Part shown: piece by piece, positions 1 to 10,357 of the stretch | Layout: each line of letters starts with the position of its first letter | Numbering within the stretch: position 1 is the first letter of the stretch | NCBI GenBank assembly: GCA_026419785.1 | Contig: JAODTK010005010.1 | Span: 1 to 64,000 of the forward strand | Direction: 5' to 3' | Length of the DNA: 64,000 nucleotides | Origin: Sclerodactyla briareus | Lineage: Eukaryota > Echinodermata > Holothuroidea > Dendrochirotida > Sclerodactylidae | Notes under the pieces: model-generated | Database searches by the model: none | What the model was told of the DNA's origin: nothing | The model's input: only the letters and a program-made list of their open reading frames with translations | Position numbers and translations under genes: made by a program

Positions 1-430
1 TTTGCCTGTAACTCCTCAAAATATCACATTTATTCAGCTCAACCTTTAACCACATAACCACCACACAGAGGTCAAATTGAGGTCCGAGGTCACACACATG
101 CAGGTTACATATAAATCACAATGGTGAAACCTTCCGCCTTCACAATTTCAATTCCTGATTTGGCCACGAAAACAGTTTTTGACCCCTAAGTGACCTTGAA
201 TGACCTTTAATGACCTGGCAGTTTTCATGAAATTGTAAACCTCCCTGGATACACCACTCCTATGAGCATTTTGCATTCTGATGAACATGCCCAGTGCTAT
301 AGTCAAAAAGTACTAAAACTCAGTTTTTTATACCCCTACTTGACCTTCGAGGACCTTCAATGACATGGCGGTTTTTATAAAATTGTTACTCCCATGTGAT
401 GCATCCCACTCCTAGAAGCAGATGCATTCC
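1..430 (-). repeat. Dispersed tandem repeat family D, inverted copy
   Basis: The segment contains near-repeats of a block reading, in order, GACCCCTAAGTGACCTTGAA, a CATGAAATTG-like stretch and a GCATTTTGCATTCTGATGAA-like stretch. Its reverse complement matches 46.5-47.6 kb, including the order CACCATTGTGAT, GCATGTGTGTGACCTC, AATTTGACCTC and GAATAAATGTG. The two loci are therefore the same family in opposite orientation. No coding potential is seen. Confidence 0.7.
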
Positions 431-1200
431 AATGAACAACGCCCAATTTTACTACTACTGCGAACGCGATTAATTAAACTTTGAATGACCCATTGTAACT
501 ACCAAAGTAACCGATCGAAGCGGGAGTGGGTGTCCCTCCCTCCGTAAAGCCACAAGGTCTATCACATATCCAAAAAAAGAGAGATATCTTGTACACCAGG
601 CTTTCGGGCCAATTTTCATTAAAAAATATATTAAATATGCAAATTTTGCAAATGGGAATGGTCATTTGGGACGAAAAGTGGATTCACATCTGCAACTCTT
701 CACTTCAACGCGCACCTTCACAAGAAGGTCCCAGCATTATAGCTTCCACGGTTCAGGCGATCTCTAAAAAACTAACCCGACATACGGCCAGACAGACAGG
801 CAGACACACCACAAAGTGCCCACTAATTTCATCTCCTTGAACAAAGTTCATGCGAGACAAAAAGAACGAGGACATAAAATGGTGACAGGCATTATCAGTA
901 TGTTCGCCTAAGTTGTGGAATGCATACCTGACTATTACGTACCAGTATCAGTCTTGCCATTTTTAAAACATCTTTGAAGCCAATCACTATTTTTAAGATT
1001 TGCCATTTATGTTTAATTTGTACAGTATTACATTTTGGGACGATTTTATGGTTTTTTAGGCGTTTTGTGCTGTCCTTAGATTGGGATTAATCCTTTATGC
1101 AGTTTTTATTGTAGTTTTTCTGATATAATAGTTTCCTATATTGGTCGTTTGTATTTTTAATAGGACTGAAACTGTTTTTTTATGTATTTCTTCATTGATA
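431..1200. other. Stretch without a recognisable gene
   Basis: Short ATG frames exist here but none shows a domain, a splice context or coding-like composition. The part from about 960 to 1200 is very T-rich and probably belongs to the 3' end of the retroelement tail that follows. Confidence 0.5.
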
Positions 1201-1290
1201 GGTTGGTTTTATTCTGTAAAGCGCTTCGAGCAGCGTCGCTGGATGAACGCGCTATAGCAGAGCATTTTTATTATTATTCTTATTATTAAT
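1201..1290 (+). mobile_element. SINE/LINE 3' tail remnant
   Basis: The sequence reads GTAAAGCGCTTCGAGC, then a GCGCTATA-type motif, then a TTATTATTATT-rich end. This order (GTAAAGCGCTT, GCGCTATA, ATT repeats) is typical of the 3' tails shared by animal SINEs and L2/CR1-type LINEs. No tRNA-like head is visible upstream, so only the tail is called. Confidence 0.55.
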
Positions 1291-2328
1291 GAGCCACACA
1301 TCCCTTGGGTCACGACCTCATTCACCTCACAACCCCCCCCCCCCTCCCGCCTGCTAGTACCTGCACTGAAGCCTGCATCCACAACTCGAGGCCTAGGCTG
1401 TTTTTAGGCTAGCGCTTAAAACAGCGCTGACTGCCAACTTTGTTTCAATATGTTTCGACAAGCTTGTAGCTCAATCAATATACCCAAAGGACCCCTTAGT
1501 GTAGTTAATTACCCATATTGGTCTTGATAAATGGAATACCAAATATTTACCCAAAATTCTACTAAAAAAGTATGATCAGACTAATGTTTGTAATTACAAG
1601 CAGGTGTCCACTCCACCAAATTCAGGAAATATGGGTGCTCCAACTGCCATTCAGGGAAATTTTGGGAAATGAATTTTCCTTTTCCAAGTGTGTTGATTTT
1701 CGTATGTTTGTGAGTATAATCGGAAATTCAGAAAACTGAATCCATTTGGGAAATCTGGGTTTTCATTTCAAGAAAAAATGCTATTGAGATGGGAAGTACA
1801 GTCAACAAAAGTTACTAGAAGTATGTTTCAGAACAGACAGGCTGGGGAAAACAGGTGGTTATTCAGGGACAAGAGTGTGCACTCTTGTATGATAGCAAGA
1901 TTTGGGCTGCCAAAGCTTGGTGGTTTTCAGAAATTAGGGTGACTGAGGTGATGTCATAAATGCAGTGAATATTCTGAATTCCCAGAAACATACATACAAG
2001 AGCAACCGATGGTGACTGTAGCTCAATCCACACATAATAGAAGGGGGGCCAATGTATAATGAATGAGGTAAAAATGCTCAAGCGCAGAAACAATGGCTAT
2101 TGTGCCCCTGTAATGACCGTTGACCTTGATCTTATAAGGCCAAAGATGGCTTAGCATTCAATGAACATTGCTACTCAGTTCGGTCACATCCATCGAAGAA
2201 CGACAATTGAGAGAAAAAAAGGCACTTTCACACAGTGGCCTAGTATGTGCTCCTGTCAATAACCTGACCTTCATATGGTCAAAGAATAGATTTTCTCATG
2301 TTCAGTGTGGAAGTTTGTGTAAAAAATT
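1291..2328. other. Stretch without a recognisable gene
   Basis: It contains a poly-C run near 1332-1344 and otherwise AT-rich, unstructured sequence. A 76-codon minus frame at 1863-2093 has no domain I recognise and no convincing splice context. Confidence 0.45.
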
Positions 2329-2742
2329 TCAGTTTGCAAAATGATCGAATTGACTACTAGATGAAACTCTTCGTTTCCAATTGGTCTTCCACCTGCTCAA
2401 AATGGACCATTCCAATCTATACTGTTGAAGAAATAAGCCGCACTGACAGAAGCCACATAGCCTGAAGTGGATTGAAAGTAGGAATGACTGGCAGTGTAGC
2501 CTCGGTAACATCATGTTTGCAAATAGCCATCACAAAAATAAAAAAAATGGAATGAAAAGAAATAATTCAGACTCAGCTTACTTGGATGAAGAGCAGGGTT
2601 GTGGTTAATTGTTGAATGCACAGATTACCACGGCTGTCAGGTATTCCAATCCCATGCCCAAAGCCTACAGCACTCAGTATACGTAGGTTCATTGGCATCT
2701 TACCAAGGCGCAGATTCAATGTCCCCATCCAATCCGGGAAAC
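2329..2742 (-). CDS. Possible two-exon C-terminal coding piece, unidentified
   Basis: On the minus strand, 2742-2582 is open for 53 codons and is preceded by an AG acceptor. It contains MGTLNLRLGKMPMNLR and GHGIGIPDSRGNLC, and ends in a good donor (CCAA then GTAAGC). The next acceptor, a pyrimidine-rich GGCTTATTTCTTCAACAG, leads to 2421-2329, which reads in phase as YRLEWSILSRWKTNWKRR to a stop. The splice signals and phase agree, but I recognise no family and an open stretch of this length can arise by chance. The upstream side abuts a dispersed repeat (2785-3225). Confidence 0.2.
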
Positions 2743-2784
2743 CTTTCAACAAACACCATTATATGAACCAATTAAGCTCTACAT

Positions 2785-3225
2785 GTGCTCAATTTAAGGA
2801 CAACTGCAGGATTGGATACAACAGAGAGTATATTGAGGAGAAATGGAAAAAAATGTATCTATAGGTTCAATCTCCATTCAATCGACGTTCCTATGTGGGG
2901 TTATTGGCCTTCACAGTTTGGTCATTATGCAGAGAAATTGGGGAGAATCCCAATTGCACAATTACACATGAGTCACACTTGGACGACACAGGTAATCGTG
3001 ATGATGTATTTCCTTGTTTCCATTTGTTGACTATTCCACAATAGCAGAATGTGTTGTCTGTCTCTCACAAAGTAACCAGCAACACCTACCAACCCACTAC
3101 AGCAATCCTCTCCCATAGTTGAATGCTTTTCAAGTGAAATTAATTCTTGAATTCAATAGAAAAACAAAGAATGTTTGCAGGTGGTTGTGCAAGTATGACA
3201 TTTCATTATTATTGCTGATGGGATG
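2785..3225 (-). repeat. Dispersed repeat family R1 (inverted copy)
   Basis: The reverse complement matches, in the same order, the copies at 9656-10135 and 21300-21640. Shared landmarks are ACTTGCACAACC, CTGCAAACATTCTTTGTTTT, GGGAGAGGATTGCT, GTGGGTTGG, CAATTGGGATT, CTCCCCAATTTCT and GAAGGCCAATAA. Shorter copies lie at 23960-24180 and 28530-28740. No ORF is shared between copies, so it is likely a non-autonomous interspersed element. Confidence 0.7.
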
Positions 3226-3293
3226 ATCTTCGATCTTGCAAAATACACATGCACAACTTCAAAGGACTGTTAACTGCATACAGAAAGTCCTAT

Positions 3294-4358
3294 CAGTGCT
3301 CGAAAATCTACCTGGATCAGCAGTGTCCGTCGGGCTTCTAACTCATAGCTTCCACTAGCCCGAACAACAACAAAAATTTAACTAGCCCGATAAAAATGTA
3401 GTAGGATGATCCCACCGCTCGCAGTACACCTAAGCTACTGTGAACTTGCTATGCTTTTGTACAGGGACCACACGTAGCCTAGATCAGAAAAGTGGTATTT
3501 GAAAGGTACACCTTGCAAATAACATGAATTCAATCTTTTGTGAAAAAGTGTTTGTATCAACCAATCGACATGCCTGCTCATTTTTTTTTTTTTAAAGTTT
3601 TCAGATGCAGATTTTAAAGTTATTTTACAGGACCTTGGTCCCAATTCAACATGGTTAATCATTAGATGTGTACAATAAACCAGTCTACAAATCAGTGTCA
3701 ATCGAACATTATCGATGTGTAGGGTGAACAATGGCGTTTTCTCTCATGTTCTGCAGTGTTACGATGTCTGGACACACAATGATTGAGGTGATTACATTGG
3801 GCCTGAAGTACCGAGATCGTGACTGGTTGAAAAGATTGCAAAATTAATTTCCTGTTACTGGAAACCAGTGCGTGTCATTCCCACGTATAAATTATTTTTG
3901 TGCGGGATTTCGAGTTTGAGGGCGAGATCGTGCGATCCCACACCTTAGCGTTACAATATCGTAATGCACAGTACACTCGGGGAGTCTGTGTACACGTGGA
4001 GCCGGGCGTTTATTATACTTTTTGTTATGACTACGATCGTTGGATCGGCCTACATTTTAGTGACGGGTCGAGTGTGTGTCATGGCCGATGTGGAGGTCTC
4101 GCGAGAGCTCATGTTCTGCGAAATGTAGTTGCAAAATACTGCTAGTTTGCTCAGTGGTGGCCGCTTAGGAAAGTCATTGAAGAACAAAAACAAAGATCAG
4201 GATCAGTCGTAGTTTTATTTTATTTCAGTGTCCTAGACCATAGACCTCAACTGAATTTCTCACTAGCCCGACGGCAGCTGCAGCAAAGTGTCTAGTAGCC
4301 CCGAAATGAACTTCGGTAGCCCCGGGCTATCGGCGTACTGTAACTGTTCGAGCCACTG
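3294..4358. mobile_element. hAT-like DNA transposon with 8-bp TSD
   Basis: The left end begins CAGTGCTCGAAAATC and the reverse complement of the right end begins CAGTGGCTCGAACAG. Longer subterminal similarity follows (GTCCGTCGGGCT against GCCGTCGGGCTAG). The flanks are AGTCCTAT (3286-3293) and AGTCCTAG (4359-4366), a 7-of-8 match. CAGTG ends with an 8-bp duplication are typical of the hAT superfamily. The 1065-bp interior has no recognisable transposase; the plus frame at 3900-4145 (81 codons) has no domain I know. A TCTCGCGAGA palindrome lies at 4097-4106, just inside a short frame starting at 4081. Confidence 0.75.
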
Positions 4359-4366
4359 AGTCCTAG

Positions 4367-5460
4367 AATTGGGTTTGGAATGACGCCTTCAGTTTTTCGC
4401 CCACGGAATAGATTAGCCTCTTGTAATCCATCCTGCAGTTGTTCTGTAATAATACAACTACGAGTTACCCTAGAATCCACTAGTGATGAGAATTATGAGC
4501 AGCCAAGGGGCCCCTCCACCAACTTCCCTTCCAAAAAAATAGGACAATGGCAGCTATTTATTTAGGTGTACACAGGGTAAACAGAAGTATCCTGCTCTAT
4601 TAAGATAAAAACTAGATAGCATAGATGACCAGAGAAGAGTGACCCATTTAAACTAACTAGAACACTTGTAGTTGGGGGATGGGTTTGGGGGATTTAAGAA
4701 ATGGAAACAAGCAATGGGTCAATATTCAATACTTGGTAATGAAAGTGTGTGACATGCATGACAAATTCAATTCAACTAAAACAGGTTAAGAATATTGGTA
4801 CCAGTGACAGGCAAGCGTGTAAGTTTAATTATCTGGCAATCAGATGTATAAGCATATTTCCATGCAAATTTTTGTGTCCTGTTTACATGTACTGGGAAAT
4901 TGTGTATAAAAGTCACAAGAGTATATTAGCATCTGATGTGATATGCCCAGAGTATTGTGTGTATTTATGACTCCCCAGCTGACTAAGCATACATCGTTTT
5001 ACAAAAGGGACTTCCAACTACAAGAATGCATATTTAGTTTTGGTCAGGCTTTGGTATCCAAACAAAAAATTGATTCTGACATTTACGGCTTTAAAAACGC
5101 TTTTTTGAGCCTATTTTTGGCAAACTTGTTTGCTGAGGTATGATTTTTGTCATGGCATTAACCCCAACTATGATTACCAAAATTCAGGTTAAGGAAGCAT
5201 TGGCATGATGTAACATTATGGGCATGCGGCGCACGTGGCCTTATGACCAGAAAATCGCAACAGCACCCACCCCCCCCCGCCAACAATGGGCCACAATCCA
5301 AGGAAAATTACAGTAACTCTAGAAGGACGCTTGTGTGAAATTCATGAAATGAACCCTCAGCCCAAAGGAACTTGGATATAAAAAATCCAGAAAACCCAGT
5401 TAGACCATATGACGTATATATATATTGCAGCACAGAGCACAAAATCCATAAGAGGAGAAG
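4367..5460. other. Stretch without a recognisable gene
   Basis: AT-rich sequence with a short poly-C run near 5267-5277 and a TATATATATAT run near 5416. Small frames at 4749-5143 have no recognisable content. Confidence 0.45.
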
Positions 5461-6131
5461 CATGTTTGGGTAGGTGTTAATTCCCTTGATGGGCCCTAGG
5501 GCTCACAGTGGCCTTGGTCCTAAATCCTTGCGGCCACCGGAAGGTACCGCTAGGTGGAACATCATTTTTAACGAACATCAGCACGGGTGCCACATAAATT
5601 GTAGGAGATGCAAGACTTTGTGGTATTCCATATAAGGGGGCCCTAGGACCCAAAACTGGGCCCTGAGGTCAAAGTTTCCCACACAACCCAATGGCCCTCG
5701 ACCGAGAACCATTACATGAAACTTGTTAGGAAATCGATTGAAACTTGTGGAGGAGATGCATTTCAAGTGCTATTGTGTGAAACTTCATAAAATGGCCCTC
5801 TGGCCCAAGTGGGACCATGGACCAATAATTCCGGAACACCCCGGAAAAGTATGGGATGTAGACCCATCATTATGAAGAATGTAAGCCACTGAGAGAAGCT
5901 TTTGCGGAATGCCACATGATGGGCCCCAGGGCCACACTGGGCCTTGGGTCCTAAATCTTGGGCAACGGGAGGTACCCCATTGACCATAATTTTGACCAAA
6001 CATCAGCACCGTGCTGCAACTAAATTGTAGGAAGATGCAAATTTTGTGGTAGTTTTCATATTTTTTTAGATATACTTGCCGAGCAGAGAAAACGATCGTA
6101 TTCAAGGCCCGACAGGGTGCAGACCTGGATA

Positions 6132-6408
6132 CTGCACCTAATTACCAGCTGCGAATCCCTACACCAGGTACACGGAATGAGGCAATGCCTCTTGGGCCGT
6201 ACCTCAAACGTGAGGTGGAGGTATCACACGCAGACAGCAACTTGCAAATGCCTACACCTCCGTGTATCTGCTTCCAATCCTTGTGCTGAGCGCCCAGCGA
6301 GAAGGCAACACGTTCCATTTTTAGTATTTGGTATGACCTGACCGGGATCGAACCCCGTCTCCAGGTGGAAGGTTGAGCTCTACACTGTGCCAACCACTCG
6401 GTTACTGA
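6132..6408 (-). mobile_element. tRNA-derived SINE, copy 1
   Basis: On the minus strand it has a polymerase III A-box-like stretch (AACCGAGTGGTTGGCAC, 6388-6404) and a good B box (GGGTTCGATCCCG, 6343-6355). A body of about 200 bp follows, with TTGCCTTCTCGCTGGGC, GTCTGCGTGTGAT, GGCATTGCCTC and GTAGGGATTCGCAG. The same body occurs at 37062-37318 on the plus strand. It sits inside tandem family A, so it inserted after that array formed. Confidence 0.75.
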
Positions 6409-6484
6409 TTCCATATAATGGGCCCTAGGGTCCAAACGGGGCCCTGGGCTCAAAATTGCTGACCCCCCCTCCCAATGGGCCCTC

Positions 6485-7185
6485 CCCACCCTTCCCCCCA
6501 TGGACCTCAACTTGAAATGGGACAAAAACCAAACACGCCGCGTCCAAGGCCACCTGGTGTATTGAATTTCATTCAGAGGAAGTCTGCCAATGCTCACGGA
6601 AAGTGAAAAGAAAGAAACCTCTATGAACACTTGTCCAACACACCTTGAATATTGGCCTCTCAGCATGGAACCCTAGATACAACAAACCAACCGAGACACT
6701 CTCCAGAAAGTCCAGCGGCGTGCTGCAAGCATTTGCTTAGTGGCACTACGATACACATTATCTGTTACCGAAATATTGCGCCAACTTAAAATGGAAATCG
6801 GTTGAAGAGAGACGACAAAACCAAAGGATAGCAATGTTCCATAAAATTATCATAAAGAGGATGACATCGCCTGGAAGATCTACTAAACCTAAAATGAGCA
6901 GAACTAGACGTACAAATTCTCGACACAATGTTTGAGGTCTCCCATCATTCATCCACCCAACACCTACAGTCATACTTCATCGAACAGCTTAACCTCTGGA
7001 ATGCACTTCCAGAAGACACTATTAATACCAATGCTTACAGTTATTAGAGACCGACTCATGGGACTGCGACCAACTACATAGACGAAATCCACTAAAAATT
7101 ACGCATCGCTCTCGAATAGAAGTCAAGACCTCCCGTTAGATTCCCTAGCGGAACTTTGCGGAGGTGGAACCTACAAGGTACAAGG
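6485..7185 (+). pseudogene. Non-LTR retrotransposon RT C-terminal fragment
   Basis: The plus strand reads, with stops and frame breaks, the post-catalytic end of a CR1/L2-like reverse transcriptase. An HTLEYWPLS stretch near 6640 is followed by VQRRAASICL near 6710, then VTEILRQLKME, then RRQNQRIAMFHKI near 6810, and finally a segment where the family has its tryptophan-asparagine-serine-leucine-proline region. The catalytic part is missing. Both flanks belong to tandem family A, so this is a truncated insertion. Confidence 0.65.
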
Positions 7186-7262
7186 TACCCGAGAACCATT
7201 ACATGTAACTGAAGAGAAATAATTGAAGCTATCAGTGGGAGGAGATGTCAGACACAAAGACT

Positions 7263-7685
7263 AAGAAGAGATTATAACCAACATTGCATTGTGTGCATTG
7301 TGAAACTGTACGGCGGTGTATAAAATTACTGTTTTCTGGAGTCAGTCTGTAGGGTATCAAACTTTCCAGGAACCATTTCTTCCAGATAGCATAAGCTAGT
7401 TACTTGTAGTAGGCTAGCTAAAAATAGTTTCATTAATATAGTGCACCTGAGCAAGCCTAGGCCTAGGCAAAAAATTGGTTGCAACAAGAGGGTTCAAAAC
7501 GTGAAGCCTAGCCATACATAATTGAGAGTTTTGACTCACACGAGTTTCGATTTGAAGTACTCCCTGCCATCTATCCAGTCAGGAGCAACCGGATATCACA
7601 TTGGCCACGGTGGTTGCTGGGTTACACGCTGGTACGTTTCACTATTACATGACACAGACTGAGATTGGTGTAGGGAAACGGAAAC
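7263..7685. other. Stretch without a recognisable gene
   Basis: Unique-looking sequence. I see no exon, repeat or RNA signal in it. Confidence 0.4.
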
Positions 7686-7933
7686 ATGTTACTCAGTTCG
7701 CGGAAGGGTACAGCACTGGACGTAACAGCGAATGAATATTTCAATGACACAAAACAGGAAGGTTGTCGATTCGCTGATATACTGAAAAAACCAACCTCAA
7801 TAAGGACTTGGACGAAATGTCGGGAATAATGAGAACCAGTGAAGTGTTCAGTTTGCCAATAGATTCGACGACTCTGGCAGAATTCGGCCGATACGGCCCA
7901 AAGGGTCTGTTGGTGAAGTTCCTATTCTCATGA
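7686..7933 (+). CDS. Possible coding segment with one frame break, unidentified
   Basis: An ATG with A at -3 opens a frame reading MLLSSRKGTALDVTANEYF and later GCRFADILKK. After an A6 run near 7787-7792 the coding-like sequence continues in another frame, with DLDEMSGIMRTSEVFSLPID and LAEFGRYGPKGLLVKFLFS, to a stop at 7931-7933. Composition is protein-like on both sides of the A6 run, as expected from a one-base homopolymer indel. I do not recognise the family. It ends 55 bp before a DNA transposon. Confidence 0.3.
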
Positions 7934-7988
7934 ATGCGCATGTGACACATTAGGATGGCTACCGTGCCACATTGCCGTTATTATAAAA

Positions 7989-9345
7989 GCGCTGGTTAAC
8001 ACTTGTGCGATACGCGACGATACGATACGATAAATTAGGGATGAGTGTGTTCACACTGTGCCGATAAAAATGTCGTTCGAAAATTTTATCGGACGTATCG
8101 GCGACTAACATAACGGAGAAAGTAGTGGGATTTTATTTGAGAGAAGCACAAGTTCTCCCCTTTTCGTCACGTCAGGCGGTGGAATAGCCTGTTCGGCAGA
8201 GTTTTTGAGAGTACCAAGAATCGTAATTCCAAAGAAAAATTCGAAGCTTGTGTCTTTCTCCAGTACTTGTAGGGGCGCGGAGAGAACAGAAGAGGCGCAT
8301 TGACGATCACGAATCAACCAGAAGACCTCGTCATCCCCGCCTACCCTTTCGTTAGACACCAGTATTAATACGATCGGTATCGATAATTAAGGCGAATTGA
8401 GGTAACCAAGAAAGCATCCAGTCAATTGAGTCAATTCAGTTAATTGAGCTGAAATTTGAGGCTTGGTATTAGCTCAGAAAATGCATGTAAAAATAATGCC
8501 TACGGGCTCCACCGTCTACCTACTACTTTTCTCACTGATCTGACAAGACATAATTAATTGGCCTTAAAACCGAAATTTTATACCCCCCCCCCCCCCCCCA
8601 TAGCTTATTTTCGTGCCTCTTCCGTTTCTATTCCCGCCGCTTTCTTTACATGAGGGTCTTTATGGGTTGAAGTTCCGTCAATACGTCAGGCTGTGGATAG
8701 AGACTCTCTGGAAAAAAAAACCCTCCTAACCTGACTCCTCTCAAACAGCCACAACACCCCCTCCCACTCACTACCAACCGCAGATCTCCTGACTTTGCAT
8801 GTCACATGATAATTCGTGGGGCCGGTGCAACCATGACCCTTCTCAACCTCCCAAAAAAACCTGGTCACGCTACTATGTATATGGGGAGGGCATTATGAAT
8901 TCGAACTGAAAAAAAAACAAAAACAAAAAAAATGGTTCGTAGGTCCCGTGCATTGCGGCAAATAGGGCGGGAAAGCTTATCGAGGCCAATGTCTTCCCCG
9001 TATACGTAATACCCAAAAACATTAATCAAAAACCCCTGATTGTATCCCAACTTAAAACCACTTTTCACGCTAATCTTCCCGCCAATAGCCTGTTTGGCGT
9101 TCCATACGCTTTGCAGAATTGAGCAGTTCATCACGGCATTGCGCAATTTATCCCAATATTCGATAAATGTATCGTACGATAAAAGTTAAAATATTTCCAA
9201 CTCGACGGCCGATAAAGGTATCGTATCGTATCGATCGTTATCGCACAGGCGTGAACACTCCTATTGAAAATAACACTTTTTAACTCACCGTCCGATAATT
9301 ATAGTATCGTATAGTATCGTATCGGCACCAAGTGGGGAACAGCCC
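7989..9345. mobile_element. TIR DNA element with doubled terminal motif
   Basis: The left end reads GCGCTGGTTAACACTTGTGC and the reverse complement of the right end reads GGGCTGTTCCCCACTTGGTG. Both run into (CGATA)n-type sequence. A second copy of the terminal motif lies 50-80 bp inside each end (TGTTCACACTGTGCCGATA on the left; AGTGTTCACGCCTGTGCGATA read inward from the right). Relatives occur at 14570-14754 and 32161-33353. No clear target duplication is visible. Minus frames at 8105-8359 and 8865-9146 have no domain I recognise. The superfamily is unassigned. Confidence 0.65.
8583..8599. repeat. Poly-C run (17 C)
   Basis: Uninterrupted run of C inside the TIR element. Confidence 0.9.
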
Positions 9346-9655
9346 ATTAATTAGCTTCATGGGCCATGTCACTATGTGAAGCCCACAGCTCTATTTTAAG
9401 GAGTTGTCGCGGGAACGACGTAGCACTGTTACTGAAAATGCGTTGCCATGGTGAGGACATGCGATATTTGATACAACTATGACCTATTAAAGACTAATGC
9501 AGGGTGATTTTAAGAAGCTAGAGCTATTTTAATAGCTGGATTTTAACAACTGAATGCGGGAGGTGCGGAAGTTCCGGAAGTTTCAGAGGGACTTTCCGTA
9601 CGGAGGTTATAGTCATTTGAGAAAAGTTTGTGTTGTGAAGCATGTGTATTGCCAA
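9346..9655. other. Stretch without a recognisable gene
   Basis: Unique-looking sequence between a DNA element and an R1 copy. Nothing is recognised. Confidence 0.4.
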
Positions 9656-10135
9656 AAGCAAAATGAATCAATGCATGCAATAAAAATGCATACTTGCCAC
9701 AACCTGCAAACATTCTTTGTTTTCTATTGATTTCACAACATTGACTTTTCCCTTAGAAACGCATTTAGTCTATGGGAGAGGATTGCTTTTTGTATGTAGT
9801 GGGTTGGTATGGGGTTGATGATTACTTTGGTGAAGAGAAAAAACACAGAACTTTTGCGAACAGGTTGACTATTCAAACAAAAATGAAAACAATCAAAACA
9901 AACATTTATTTCCAATTGTTGTCCAGTGTGACGGCATGCATTATGCGCCGAATTGGGATTATCCCCAAATTCTTCTGCCCATGGCCCAAACTTTTGAGGC
10001 CAATAATGCACATGGGAACCGCTCGTATTGAAATGGGCCGTTTGGACATATCGATTACAGTTTCCATGTCTCCACAATATAGCCCTGTTGTTCCAGCCTT
10101 GCGAATTTCCTTTAATTACAATAATATTTGTAGGT
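9656..10135 (+). repeat. Dispersed repeat family R1, longest plus copy
   Basis: Contains all R1 landmarks in order: ACTTGCCACAACCTGCAAAC, TGGGAGAGGATTGCT, GTGGGTTGGTATGG, GAATTGGGATTATCCCC, GAGGCCAATAATGCACATGG and CAGTTTCCATGTC. The overlapping 172-codon plus frame is not conserved in the other copies and is treated as chance. Confidence 0.7.
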
Positions 10136-10332
10136 CTGTGCTACAACCGCTACAACGGGGCACAACCCACAAACCGAGCAACGTTTGCTGGGCCCATTAT
10201 TTATGTAGTAAAGGAGACTTGATGAAAGTGATAGGATTTTATGCAGGAATTTGCGTCAGATCTCGCTTCAATATAAACACTAGGATATGACTGGGGGGCA
10301 GTGCGTATAGTGTTTCGGGGCTGTAAGCGGGT

Positions 10333-10357
10333 GGGGGGGGGGGGGGGGGGGGGGGGG
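10333..10357. repeat. Poly-G run (25 G)
   Basis: Longest mononucleotide G run in the window. It is flanked by GGGGCTGTAAGCGGGT and GAGTGGGATGAAAA, in a setting like the G-rich mobile-element ends at 11.6, 55.8 and 56.2 kb. Confidence 0.9.

Larger units (their letters stand above)
5461..7262 (+). repeat. Tandem family A, interrupted by two insertions
   Basis: GATGGGCCC-initiated units start at 5488 and 5918, giving a period of about 430 bp. Each carries GGCCTTGGTCCTAAATC, CATCAGCAC, AAATTGTAGGA and ATGGCCCTC landmarks. The array stops near 6130, resumes at 6413-6484 (CCATATAATGGGCCCTAGGG), stops again, and resumes near 7186 (CCGAGAACCATTACATG). The gaps are filled by a SINE and a LINE fragment. 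Related copies lie at 31215-31665 and 32920-33310. Confidence 0.75.

Noticed and set aside
6142..6666. 174-codon minus frame, the longest in the window
   Set aside because: It crosses the SINE, tandem family A and part of a LINE fragment, so it cannot be one gene.
9772..10290. 172-codon plus frame
   Set aside because: It lies over family R1; other copies do not keep the frame.
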